Shown: piece by piece, positions 1-7,973 of the stretch
Position numbering within the stretch: the first letter of the stretch is position 1
Layout: each line of letters begins with the position of its first letter
From: JAPYTU01 sp036166735
GTDB lineage: Bacteria; Bacteroidota; Bacteroidia; Cytophagales; MED-G16
DNA length: 21,920 nt
Assembly: GCA_036166735.1 (NCBI GenBank)
Contig: JAYZHG010000036.1
Coordinates: 1 to 21,920, forward strand
Direction: 5' to 3'
The notes under the pieces: model-generated
Databases searched by the model: none
What the model was told of the DNA's origin: nothing
What the model saw: the letters and a program-made list of their open reading frames with translations, nothing else
Made by a program: the position numbers and the translations under genes

Positions 1-135
1 GGTGAGTCAAAAAATTTGAATTTAATTTATCCAGAAAAGACAGAATCACTTTTAAAGAGGCTTCATGAATTACAAAAAAAAACCAATGCTAATTCTGTAA
101 AGATAAATCCAAATTACAACTCCCCATCAAATTAA
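1..135 (+). CDS. Sulfatase, C-terminal end (partial)
   Basis: The window opens inside an ORF in frame 1 that ends at a TAA at 133-135 and leaves 44 residues. The fragment carries the kind of tail seen in arylsulfatase-type enzymes (alkaline phosphatase superfamily): a G-E-x-x-N-L start, a Y-P-E-K segment, an amphipathic helix (LLKRLHELQKKTNA) and a final N-P-N-Y. This matches the C-terminal subdomain that follows the catalytic domain. The catalytic Cys/Ser motif and the metal ligands lie outside the window, so substrate and activity cannot be judged. Marine Bacteroidota use such secreted or periplasmic sulfatases to desulfate algal polysaccharides; that role is an inference from the family. 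Confidence 0.6.
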   Translation, partial: GESKNLNLIYPEKTESLLKRLHELQKKTNANSVKINPNYNSPSN

Positions 136-191
136 AAATTATATATATTCGCAATAAAATTTCTAAATATTTGTTTTATAGAAAACGTATT

Positions 192-413
192 ATGAAAAAA
201 TTTATATCCATTCTTTTTATCTCTTTATTATTTTTTACATGCAGTGATAATGATTCTGATTTATGTGTTGACGAGTCACTAGCAGACCCTAATAAGATGT
301 GTACTAAAGAATATTTCCCCGTTTGTGGATGTGATAATGTAACCTATTCAAATAACTGTGTTGCTGAAGGTGCTGGCGTCACAAGCTTTACTATTGGAGA
401 ATGCAATAATTAA
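192..413 (+). CDS. Kazal-type serine protease inhibitor lipoprotein
   Basis: A 73-residue protein. An in-frame TTG at 171 would add seven residues, but the ATG at 192 puts a standard lipoprotein signal (MKKF, hydrophobic run, lipobox LFFTC with Cys17) exactly at the N-terminus, so 192 is chosen. After a short Asp/Ser-rich linker comes one Kazal-like domain (residues 25-71). It has six cysteines (25, 37, 45, 47, 56, 71) and the family core C-G-C-D-N-V-T-Y-S-N-N-C. Kazal domains block serine proteases by presenting a rigid loop to the active site; a lipid-anchored copy would sit in a cell-envelope membrane. The target protease is unknown. It lies 56 bases behind the sulfatase end on the same strand and is convergent with coaE. 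Confidence 0.8.
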   Translation: MKKFISILFISLLFFTCSDNDSDLCVDESLADPNKMCTKEYFPVCGCDNVTYSNNCVAEGAGVTSFTIGECNN

Positions 414-452
414 TTATGAAAAAATAGGTTACACTATATCACCATTTAATAT

Positions 453-471
453 AGCTTAGCAAGCTTTTTTT
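453..471 (+). terminator. Possible weak intrinsic terminator after the Kazal gene
   Basis: AGCTT (453-457) and AAGCT (461-465) form a 5-bp stem with a 3-nt loop, followed at once by a run of Ts to 471. It lies at the junction of two convergent genes and overlaps the last codons of coaE. The short stem makes it weak, and it could be a chance product of coding sequence. Confidence 0.3.
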
Positions 472-1055
472 CTTATTTTCTCATACAGATCAATCACTTC
501 AGGAAGAAGTAAAGATTTTTCGTTATTTTCAAGAATATAATCAGCCTTTTCAAAGGATTCTTTATCCGTTAGCTGTGATTTAATAATGTGTTCTATTTGA
601 TCTTTTGTTCTATAAGAATCACGTTTTAATATTCTAGAAATTCTTAATTTTTTTTCAGCATAAACATAAATTACAAAATCTAATTCTTTATATGATTTAG
701 ATTCAAAAAGTAAAGCAGCTTCTTTAATAAGAATTTTTTCATTTTTATGTATTAAGCACCATTTTTTAAAATCATTTATTACAACTGGATGAACAAGATT
801 ATTTATTGTTTTTAATTTTTCTTTATCATAAAATACATTTTGTGAAATATATTCTTTATTAATTTTTCCATCTATATACGACTCTTTTCCAAAATAATTT
901 ATAATGCTAGAAATTAACTTATTATCATTTTCCATAAGATATTTAGCCATATCATCAGACTGATATATTTTAACACCTAAGACTTCAAATATTTTAGAAA
1001 CTGTTGATTTTCCAGATCCAATACCTCCAGTAATACCTAATAAATATGGTTTCAT
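456..1055 (-). CDS. coaE: Dephospho-CoA kinase
   Basis: Predicted to catalyse the last step of coenzyme A synthesis in the cytoplasm: ATP-dependent phosphorylation of the ribose 3'-hydroxyl of dephospho-CoA. The 199-residue length is normal for the family. The N-terminus carries the P-loop (GITGGIGSGKST, residues 8-19), followed by a conserved Asp pair (QSDDMAKYL) in the substrate-binding region. The middle holds the NLVHPVV segment and the EAALLFESKS motif typical of CoaE. It is the last gene of the leftward operon that begins at 4365. Its ATG overlaps the stop of the small upstream ORF in an ATGA arrangement, which implies translational coupling. Confidence 0.95.
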   Translation of the reverse strand: MKPYLLGITGGIGSGKSTVSKIFEVLGVKIYQSDDMAKYLMENDNKLISSIINYFGKESYIDGKINKEYISQNVFYDKEKLKTINNLVHPVVINDFKKWCLIHKNEKILIKEAALLFESKSYKELDFVIYVYAEKKLRISRILKRDSYRTKDQIEHIIKSQLTDKESFEKADYILENNEKSLLLPEVIDLYEKIRKKAC

Positions 1056-1216
1056 AAATTATATTGATTTTCATAATTAAAAGCCATTAGATATTCAATG
1101 GTAGTATCAGAGATGCTATTTAATTCATTAATAAACCATATAAATGATCCAATAAAAGGACTAAACATAATAATTCTTGGTTGAGATAATAGTTTTGAAG
1201 GATTACAAATCCTCAT
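1052..1216 (-). CDS. 54-aa membrane ORF, probable YbbR-like remnant
   Basis: A short ORF not normally called because of its size. It starts with ATG two bases after the yajC stop and ends in a TGA that overlaps the coaE ATG (ATGA), so it fills the yajC-coaE gap exactly. The product starts MRICNPSKLL, has one hydrophobic segment around residues 15-30 (IIMFSPFIGSFIWFI) and then ELNSISDTTIEYLMAFNYEN. Bacteroidota operons of this type usually have a YbbR/CdaR-family gene here, about 300 residues long. Those proteins begin with one transmembrane helix containing F-W, then a Leu and a T-T-[IV] stretch leading into the first YbbR strand. The resemblance in order and position suggests that only the anchor of YbbR is left. 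Homology is an inference; it could be an unrelated small membrane protein or a decaying gene. Confidence 0.5.
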   Translation of the reverse strand: MRICNPSKLLSQPRIIMFSPFIGSFIWFINELNSISDTTIEYLMAFNYENQYNL

Positions 1217-1218
1217 TA

Positions 1219-1506
1219 TTAATTTTTAGAATTTGTCATTTCCAACGACACAGAATTTCTATCAAATTGGATTTTAGTTCCTCTATCTACATCTAATGTG
1301 ACTACAGTTTTTTCTATATTAACAATTTTTCCATGAACCCCTCCTACTGTAACTACTCTTTGACCTTTCTTTAAATTATTAACAAAATCACCTTGTTTTT
1401 TCTTTTTATTTTGTTCAGGTCTAATGAGAAAAAAATAAAAAACCACAAGAATAGCAACAGGGAAAAATAATTGAGCTAAACCACTAGATGCTTGTAACAA
1501 TAACAT
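1219..1506 (-). CDS. yajC: Preprotein translocase subunit YajC
   Basis: A 95-residue single-span inner-membrane protein. The hydrophobic helix (about residues 10-28, LAQLFFPVAILVVFYFFLIR) ends in the family motif RPEQNKKKK. It is followed by the conserved cytoplasmic part with LKKGQRVVTVGGVHGKI. YajC associates with SecDF and the SecYEG translocon and helps membrane-protein insertion and export; it is usually dispensable. It lies 5 bases behind the DUF1573 lipoprotein and 2 bases before the 54-codon ORF, all on the minus strand, so it is clearly co-transcribed with them. Confidence 0.93.
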   Translation of the reverse strand: MLLLQASSGLAQLFFPVAILVVFYFFLIRPEQNKKKKQGDFVNNLKKGQRVVTVGGVHGKIVNIEKTVVTLDVDRGTKIQFDRNSVSLEMTNSKN

Positions 1507-1511
1507 GTGAA

Positions 1512-1979
1512 TTATGATCTAGGTGAAACTTGAGCTTTAATTAATAATTTTTTAACCTTTGTCTCAGTATTTGCTGTTATGGTAATTACTTTATTTTGTA
1601 TCCCAGGTTTATTACTTGAATCAAATTGCACTTGTATTTTTCCAGACCCACCTGAAGGTATTGGTTGTTTGGGCCAAGAAGGTACTGTACAACCACATGC
1701 AGCAGTAGCTTTTGAAATAATTAGTGGTGTTTCTCCAACATTCTTAAAACTAAAAGTATGAGTAACAACATCACCATCATAAATCGCACCAAAATTATGT
1801 TCTTCCTTATCAAATTGAAATTTAGGAAATGCACCTTGGGTTAAAATTGAAGAAGATCCTCCTCTTTTCAATGACGCCATCTCAGTTTCTAATTTTGCAA
1901 TTCTAAGTTCTAATTCATTAACATTAGAGCTGCATCCAAATGCAACCAAAATAATTATTATTAATAAAAATTTATACAT
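1512..1979 (-). CDS. DUF1573 domain lipoprotein
   Basis: A 155-residue envelope lipoprotein. Residues 1-16 form a lipoprotein signal (MYKFLLIIIILVAFGC, lipidated Cys16). Residues 19-40 (NELELRIAKLETEMASLKRG) look like a short coiled coil. The rest is one DUF1573 domain, an immunoglobulin-like beta sandwich, with the markers EHNFGAIYDGDVVTHTFSFKN, ACGCTVPSWP and PGIQNKVITITAN. The A-A-C-G-C-T-V-P-x-W pattern is highly typical of Bacteroidota copies. The biochemical function is not established. The gene sits between the YtxH-like gene and yajC, its usual place in this phylum. Confidence 0.9.
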   Translation of the reverse strand: MYKFLLIIIILVAFGCSSNVNELELRIAKLETEMASLKRGGSSSILTQGAFPKFQFDKEEHNFGAIYDGDVVTHTFSFKNVGETPLIISKATAACGCTVPSWPKQPIPSGGSGKIQVQFDSSNKPGIQNKVITITANTETKVKKLLIKAQVSPRS

Positions 1980-1989
1980 CGTTTTAAAT

Positions 1990-2289
1990 TTAATTTTCTT
2001 TTATTTTAGATAAAATTCCATCAACATCCTTAAGTAATTTTTCAGCTTTATTTTTAGCTTTATTAACCACTTTTTCGCTATTAATTTTAGCCTCAGAATT
2101 TATATCATCTTTTTCATCGATAATATCATCAATCAAATTTTCTAATTTTCTTTTATATTTATTTAATCTAAAAGTTAATCTATCTCGTGTATTATTACCT
2201 TTATCTGGTGCAAATAATATCCCTAAGATACCACCAAGCATTAAACCTACTAATAAGCTTATAAATGAATTTGTCGAATTTTTACTCAT
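1990..2289 (-). CDS. YtxH domain membrane protein
   Basis: A small protein with one membrane segment near the N-terminus (about residues 8-27, SFISLLVGLMLGGILGILFAP), followed by the hallmark APDKG and a charged helical tail of about 70 residues that should form a coiled coil. This is the YtxH layout, a family linked loosely to stress in Bacillus but of unknown role. The ORF can be read from an ATG at 2310, but that would overlap nusB by 14 bases. The ATG at 2289 gives MSKNSTNS, a normal YtxH N-terminus, and leaves 7 bases after the nusB stop, so it is preferred (99 residues). Confidence 0.8.
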   Translation of the reverse strand: MSKNSTNSFISLLVGLMLGGILGILFAPDKGNNTRDRLTFRLNKYKRKLENLIDDIIDEKDDINSEAKINSEKVVNKAKNKAEKLLKDVDGILSKIKEN

Positions 2290-2296
2290 AATATCA

Positions 2297-3259
2297 CTAT
2301 TTATTATCAATTAATCCTTTCCCACTTTTATTAATTATTCCTTTCTTCTGCAAATTTAAAGAAATTACATCTAAAACACCATTTATAAATAATCCACTTT
2401 TTGGTGTACTATAATTTTTTGCTATATCAATACATTCATTCATTGTTACTTTTATAGGAATATTAGAAAAATTTACCATTTCCCCAATTCCCATTCTTAA
2501 TATTGATTTATCCATCAACGATATCCTATCAATTTTCCAATTTTTGGAATTTTTTGTTATATATTCATCGTATTCAGACGTATGATCAATAATACTCTCA
2601 AACAAAGAACTAGCAAAATTAATGTCGTCTTTAATGTCTTCTGACAAATTTGCGAATGCAAATGTATTAAAATTTGGTGAATTCAACGATTCTATTGTTT
2701 TTTTAATCATAGATCTAATAATTATTCTATCATCATACCAATGAATATTTTCAATTTCAAAAAATTGATTTATATCTTCATTTTTAAATAAAATTTTGTT
2801 TGTTAATTTTTTTAGATAATCAAAATCATCTTTGAATTTAGGATTATTTAGTAAAAAATAATCTTTTGTTATTTCATTATCCACAACAAAATTATACCAA
2901 TTTCGAATTTCAGGAGTTTTGGCATTCCAATTAATTTGAAAACGATTTAAATTATCAATTAATTTTTTATTTCTTCTTAAAAAATCAATCGCTATATTTT
3001 CAGAAAAATTAAATCTAGATGGACTTTTTTTAATTTTTTCTGATTTAGCAATTTCTTTTTTCTCAGCATTAATATCAGAAAGAATTATTGGTAAAGAAAG
3101 CAGTTTATAATAATACTTGTTAATCTCTTGTAAACTGGTAGATAAATTTCTTATAAAGTCAGGTTTTAACTGCTCAGGTTTATCACTAAATTTTATCAGA
3201 CTATAGTAAGAATATAGATACTGTAAAACCCTAACCCTTAAAACTCTTCTATTGAGCAT
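2297..3259 (-). CDS. nusB: Transcription antitermination protein NusB
   Basis: A 320-residue NusB. The usual bacterial protein is about 140 residues; Bacteroidota versions are about 300 because the first helix pair (MLNRRVLRVRVLQYLYSYY) is separated from the rest of the fold by a long insert, as here. The NusB fold resumes at about residue 175 and includes EYITKNSKNWKIDRISLMDKSILRMGIGEM and the end motif KSGLFINGVLDVI. NusB binds boxA RNA with S10 (NusE) and prevents premature termination, chiefly in rRNA operons. It lies 32 bases behind the dehydrogenase gene in the same leftward operon. Confidence 0.93.
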   Translation of the reverse strand: MLNRRVLRVRVLQYLYSYYSLIKFSDKPEQLKPDFIRNLSTSLQEINKYYYKLLSLPIILSDINAEKKEIAKSEKIKKSPSRFNFSENIAIDFLRRNKKLIDNLNRFQINWNAKTPEIRNWYNFVVDNEITKDYFLLNNPKFKDDFDYLKKLTNKILFKNEDINQFFEIENIHWYDDRIIIRSMIKKTIESLNSPNFNTFAFANLSEDIKDDINFASSLFESIIDHTSEYDEYITKNSKNWKIDRISLMDKSILRMGIGEMVNFSNIPIKVTMNECIDIAKNYSTPKSGLFINGVLDVISLNLQKKGIINKSGKGLIDNK

Positions 3260-3291
3260 AACTCTTAACTTTTAAAGAACGAGCCACAAAG

Positions 3292-4365
3292 TTAATTAGA
3301 TTTTTTTTTATTTCTTTTAATTCTTTCAACAGCAATTTTCATAGCTGCAGAATGGGTAGTTATTGTGTTTTCATTTGCATATTTAAATACATCAATAGCT
3401 TTATCATAAATTGTTTCCGTCATCTGCATAACTTTTTGTAAATCTATCTGATTAATTTGTTCATGATAAACACTAATTATTCCCCCTGCATTAATAAGAA
3501 AATCTGGGAGATATAGAATGTCCTTCTTCAGAAGTTCATTTGGAACATTAATATCATCTTCTAATTGATTATTTGCGGCACCTGCTATTATTTTACAATT
3601 TAATTTTTTAAGATTATCCATGCTTATAACACCTCCCAACGCACAAGGAGAAAAAATATCATAATGAAGATCAAAAATATGATCCGTTTCTATAATCTGA
3701 ACATTTTTTGAAACAATATTATCTAAGTTTTTATTATTTATATCTGTCGCATAGACTATTGCCCCCTCTTTAATTAAATAATCAACTACTTTTCCTCCTA
3801 CTTTACCAACACCTTGAATACATACTTTTTTATTTTCTAAACTATTATTTCCTGTAATTTGATATATAGCAGCTTTCATTCCAACATATATACCATAAGC
3901 TGTTGCAATAGAAGAATCACCTAGACCTCCATATTCTTTAGGAAGACCTACAACATAAGGACAAACATTTTTAATCCATAAAATGTCTTGAGTAGTCATA
4001 TTTACATCTTGAGCAGTCCAATACTTTCCCCCTAAATCATTTAGAAAACCAGCATATCTTTCAATATATTTTTTACTTTTTAAATTAATATCTCCTATAA
4101 GAATAGCCTTTCCTCCTCCAGCATTTAATCCTGCTAGAGATGACTTATAACTCATAGCTCTTGATAAGTTAATAGCATCTTTTAAAGCATCATTTTCCGT
4201 AGCATAATTCCACATTCTTGTTCCTCCCATTGAAGGGCCAAGAGTTGTATCATGAATTCCTATAATTGCTTTTAAACCCAACTTCTTATCATTACAAAAG
4301 ATGAGTTCTTCGTGATCATGAATTAATAATTTATCAAAAATTGTTTTATTTTCTTTATTAATCAT
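3292..4365 (-). CDS. Glu/Leu/Phe/Val dehydrogenase (leucine dehydrogenase type)
   Basis: An NAD(P)-dependent amino-acid dehydrogenase that reversibly deaminates an amino acid to the 2-oxo acid and ammonia; by similarity the substrate is a branched-chain amino acid. At 357 residues it is close to leucine dehydrogenases and shorter than hexameric glutamate dehydrogenases (about 450). Visible motifs are GPSMGGTRMW (43-52), the two active-site lysines in MSYKSSLAGLNAGGGK (Lys74 and Lys86), an Asp in TAQDV (121), and a Rossmann GVGKVG turn (186-191) with a downstream acidic residue (TDIN). Near the end LPDFLINAGG is typical. It is the first gene of the leftward operon and diverges from the ABC transporter gene across a 67-bp gap. 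Confidence 0.88.
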   Translation of the reverse strand: MINKENKTIFDKLLIHDHEELIFCNDKKLGLKAIIGIHDTTLGPSMGGTRMWNYATENDALKDAINLSRAMSYKSSLAGLNAGGGKAILIGDINLKSKKYIERYAGFLNDLGGKYWTAQDVNMTTQDILWIKNVCPYVVGLPKEYGGLGDSSIATAYGIYVGMKAAIYQITGNNSLENKKVCIQGVGKVGGKVVDYLIKEGAIVYATDINNKNLDNIVSKNVQIIETDHIFDLHYDIFSPCALGGVISMDNLKKLNCKIIAGAANNQLEDDINVPNELLKKDILYLPDFLINAGGIISVYHEQINQIDLQKVMQMTETIYDKAIDVFKYANENTITTHSAAMKIAVERIKRNKKKSN

Positions 4366-4432
4366 TTATTGTATCTTTTAATAATAATTTTACGGTCTCA
4401 TTATTTAAAGTTTTATAAATTTATAAAAAAAA

Positions 4433-6217
4433 TTGAAAGAGCTTTCCTATTTAAATAAATACATATACAAGTATAAATTCTATTATTTAATTGGAGCATT
4501 TTTTATTTTAGTTTCAACATTTTTTGCTATCATACCTGCAACACTCATAAGAGAAACTTTCAATATGATTGAAGAAGGTTACTCTCTTTATATTTTAAAT
4601 GAAGATTTTGACTTAAAAGAAAATGTTTTTAAAGATATTTTATTTTATACTTCTGGTATTATTTTAGCTGCTATTGTTAGAGGAATTTTTATGTACTTAA
4701 TGAGGCAAACCATTATTGTTGCTTCGAGAAAAATAGAATACGATTTAAAAAACGAAATCTATTATCATTATCAAACTCTTCCTCTAGAATTTTATAATAA
4801 TAACAATACAGGAGACTTAATGAACAGAATTTCTGAAGATGTAAGTAAAGTCAGAATGTACTTAGGTCCTGCACTAATGTATGGTTTAAACATAACTATT
4901 CTTATACTAATGGTTATACCTTTTATGATATATATAAATCCAACACTTACATTTTATTCTTTATTACCCCTACCATTATTATGCATAAGTATTTATTCTG
5001 TACAAAATATTATCAATAAACAATCTGAAGAAATCCAAAAATCATTATCAGACCTTTCAACATATGTTCAAGAAACATTTTCAGGAATTAGACTAATAAA
5101 ATCATTTGTTAGAGAAATGAATTTCTCAAAAGTTTTTGATAAAAAAAGTGAAGACTACAAATCTATATCATTAAAACTCCAATTTGTAATGGCACTTTTT
5201 TTCCCTATTGTAATGACACTTATTGGCCTTAGCATAATAATAACAGTATATGTAGGAGCTCTAGAATTTTTTAAAGGAAACATAACAATTGGAAACATTG
5301 CTGAATTTTTAATTTATGTTTATTTATTAACTTGGCCAGTCACTGCTCTAGGCTGGTTAACAAGCATCATTCAAAGAGCATCTGCTTCTCAAAAAAGAAT
5401 TAATGAATTCTTAAATCAAAAAACCAACATTATTTCAAAAAGCAATAAAATTTTAAATCTAAAAGGTAAAATCGAATTTAAAGATGTTAGTTTTATTTAT
5501 CCCGATACAGGAATTAAAGCACTCGATAATTTAAATTTTAAAGTAAAAGCAGGAGAATCTCTTGGTATAATAGGATCTACAGGATCAGGAAAAAGCACAA
5601 TTGCAAACAGCATTATGAGATTATTTGATATAAATAAAGGAAAAATATTAATAGACGATGAAAATATTAAAGATTTACACTTAATTGATTTTAGAAAACA
5701 AATTGGCTATGTTCCACAAGATGTTTTTCTCTTTTCAGATACAATAACCAATAATATTCTTTTTGGTTGCCAAAATGAAGATTTTAATTTAGTTCTTGAA
5801 GCAGCTAAAAATACTGACTTGATGAGAAATATAAATTCTTTTCCTAAAAAATTTGAAACTAAAATAGGCGAAAGAGGAATAACTCTTTCAGGTGGTCAAA
5901 AACAAAGAATTTCAATTGCTAGAGCAATAATCAAAAAACCTAAAATATTAATTTTAGATGATTGTTTATCTGCATTAGATACTAAAACTGAGAATATTAT
6001 TTTAGAAAATTTCAAAAAAATAATGAAAAAAACCACCACTATTATTATATCACATAGAATTTCTTCTGTGAAACTAGCAAACCAAATTATTGTTATAGAA
6101 GATGGTGAAATAATTGAATCTGGAAGCCACAAAACACTACTAAATAACAAAAAACGTTATTTCAAAACTTACAATAGACAAATTGAAAAAAATAAACAAG
6201 AATTAAATATCAATTAA
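4433..6217 (+). CDS. ABC exporter half-transporter with degenerate Walker B (MsbA/MdlB-like)
   Basis: A 594-residue fusion of a six-helix type-1 exporter membrane domain (about 1-320) and one ATPase domain (about 345-590). The start is TTG at 4433, giving MKELSYLNKYIYKYK; no ATG lies nearby and this N-terminus fits the family. ATPase motifs: Walker A GSTGSGKS (381-388), Q-loop Gln429, signature LSGGQ (485-489), Walker B ILILD with Asp510 in place of the catalytic Glu, and switch His541. Asp at that position marks the degenerate member of heterodimeric exporters such as the TM287/288 type. The partner is probably the convergent gene at 6210-7973, which overlaps it by 8 bases. The substrate (lipid, drug or peptide) cannot be read from the sequence. 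Confidence 0.9.
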   Translation: MKELSYLNKYIYKYKFYYLIGAFFILVSTFFAIIPATLIRETFNMIEEGYSLYILNEDFDLKENVFKDILFYTSGIILAAIVRGIFMYLMRQTIIVASRKIEYDLKNEIYYHYQTLPLEFYNNNNTGDLMNRISEDVSKVRMYLGPALMYGLNITILILMVIPFMIYINPTLTFYSLLPLPLLCISIYSVQNIINKQSEEIQKSLSDLSTYVQETFSGIRLIKSFVREMNFSKVFDKKSEDYKSISLKLQFVMALFFPIVMTLIGLSIIITVYVGALEFFKGNITIGNIAEFLIYVYLLTWPVTALGWLTSIIQRASASQKRINEFLNQKTNIISKSNKILNLKGKIEFKDVSFIYPDTGIKALDNLNFKVKAGESLGIIGSTGSGKSTIANSIMRLFDINKGKILIDDENIKDLHLIDFRKQIGYVPQDVFLFSDTITNNILFGCQNEDFNLVLEAAKNTDLMRNINSFPKKFETKIGERGITLSGGQKQRISIARAIIKKPKILILDDCLSALDTKTENIILENFKKIMKKTTTIIISHRISSVKLANQIIVIEDGEIIESGSHKTLLNNKKRYFKTYNRQIEKNKQELNIN

Positions 6218-7973
6218 TAAAATTCTTATACTGCATATCATACAAATTTTTATAGTACCCTCCATTAAGCATTAATTTTTCATGAGCACCTATTTCTTTT
6301 ATATCACCATCTTCTATAACCACAATTTTATCAACTTGTTCAATAGTTGATAGTCTATGTGCAACAACTATCGAAGTTCTCCCATATAATATTTTTGAAA
6401 TAGCATGCTGAATCATTTCTTCAGTTTCTGTATCAACAGAAGAAGTTGCTTCATCTAACAAAATAATTTTAGGATCATAAAGCATAATTCTTATACATGA
6501 TATTAATTGTCTTTGACCAACAGATAGTGATGCCCCTCTTTCTTTAACATTATATTGAATTTTTCCTGGCAATTTATTTATAAAATTTTCAGCTCCAACA
6601 CTTTTTATAGCATCCCAAATTTTATCTTCAGATATAGAATCATTAAATAATGTTATATTATTTGCTATAGTATCTGAAAAGAGAAAAACATCTTGTGAGA
6701 CATAACCAATATTTTCTCTTAAATGAGAAATGTTATAATCTCTAATATCTTCATCGTCTATTAATATTTTTCCTTTATTAAACTCATAAAATCTATTCAA
6801 AAGATTAATAATTGATGATTTACCAGATCCAGTGCTTCCAACAAAAGCAATAGATTCACCGGCTTCTATTTTAAAATTTATATTTTTTAAAACATAATCA
6901 TCATCATTATATGCAAACCATACATTTTTAAATTCTACAGAGCCAAAAATATCATTAGTAATAATTTTTTCATTGCTTTTTATAGTATCATAACTATCTA
7001 ATAATTTAAATATTCTAGTAGAGCTCACTACACCCATTTGAATGGTATTAAATCGATCTGCTATGGATCTAATAGGTCTAAAAAATAATTGTAAATACAT
7101 TATAAAAGCTATTAAAACTCCAATTGAAACCTGTTCAGAAAATAACTCTCCAGACCCATACCAAATTAATAAGCCAAGCCCTATAGAAGTAAATAATTCC
7201 ATTACTGGAAAATAGATTGAATAATATAATACAGCTTTCAAATTAGCTTTTAAGTGAGTATCATTAACTTCAATAAATTTTTGATATTCTTTTTTTTCAT
7301 TACCAAAAATTTGAACAACTTTCATTCCAACAATATGTTCTTGAACATAAGAATTTAAATTTGCTACAGCATCTCTGACTTCATTAAAAGACACTTTAAC
7401 TTTTTCTTTGAAAACATATGTAGTTAAAAGAAGAAGAGGCAATGTTGATAAGCTTATAAGGGTAAGTTTCCAGTTTAATAAAAACATAAGGGATACAATT
7501 CCAAATAAAAGAAGGATATCACCAATAATAGCAGCGACTCCTTGACCAAAAATGTCAGCAATTGTTTCAATATCTGAAACATTTCTTGTTACAACTCTTC
7601 CAATAGGCGTTTTATCAAAAAATTTTAATTTAAAACTTTGCATATGAGAAAATAATTTTACTCTAATATTTTTAATTATATTTTGTCCTAACCACCCAGA
7701 CAAATAAGTATGAAAATACATTATAATAGCATTAATTATCAATAAGAAAAACAGAAGCAAAGTCATGCCTTTTAACCCTTCTAAATCATTTAAGAGAACA
7801 TAATCATCTATTATAATTTGGGTTAAATAAGGTCGAATTGGTCCCAAAACAGATAATAATAATGTTAAAAAAATCAACACATAAAACGTATTAATAAATG
7901 GCTTGCAAAAAATAAAAAGTCTACTTAAAATTTTTATATCAAATAAATTTCCACCTATTTTATTATTTTTCAT
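6210..7973 (-). CDS. ABC exporter half-transporter with catalytic Walker B (MdlA-like)
   Basis: A 587-residue half-transporter: membrane domain (about 1-315) and ATPase domain (about 345-580). Motifs: Walker A GSTGSGKS (379-386), Q-loop Gln427, Walker B IILLDEATS with catalytic Glu508, and switch His539. The signature is LSVGQ (483-487) rather than LSGGQ. A signature lacking the second Gly together with an intact catalytic Glu complements the convergent half-transporter, which has LSGGQ but lacks the Glu. A dimer of the two would have one full and one degenerate ATP site. The ATG lies on the end of truA (4-bp overlap), so the two minus-strand genes are coupled. No substrate can be assigned. 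Confidence 0.9.
   Translation of the reverse strand: MKNNKIGGNLFDIKILSRLFIFCKPFINTFYVLIFLTLLLSVLGPIRPYLTQIIIDDYVLLNDLEGLKGMTLLLFFLLIINAIIMYFHTYLSGWLGQNIIKNIRVKLFSHMQSFKLKFFDKTPIGRVVTRNVSDIETIADIFGQGVAAIIGDILLLFGIVSLMFLLNWKLTLISLSTLPLLLLTTYVFKEKVKVSFNEVRDAVANLNSYVQEHIVGMKVVQIFGNEKKEYQKFIEVNDTHLKANLKAVLYYSIYFPVMELFTSIGLGLLIWYGSGELFSEQVSIGVLIAFIMYLQLFFRPIRSIADRFNTIQMGVVSSTRIFKLLDSYDTIKSNEKIITNDIFGSVEFKNVWFAYNDDDYVLKNINFKIEAGESIAFVGSTGSGKSSIINLLNRFYEFNKGKILIDDEDIRDYNISHLRENIGYVSQDVFLFSDTIANNITLFNDSISEDKIWDAIKSVGAENFINKLPGKIQYNVKERGASLSVGQRQLISCIRIMLYDPKIILLDEATSSVDTETEEMIQHAISKILYGRTSIVVAHRLSTIEQVDKIVVIEDGDIKEIGAHEKLMLNGGYYKNLYDMQYKNFIN

Noticed and set aside
5896..6150. Minus-strand ORF of 84 codons inside the ABC transporter gene; similar antisense ORFs lie in DUF1573 (1579-1761), htpG (9787-9993), rnr (13720-14001), nrdA (18294-18512, 19598-19795), the HExxH gene (20306-20500) and the propeller gene (21017-21208).
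   Set aside because: All lie opposite clear genes and have composition explained by the other strand; none resembles a known protein.
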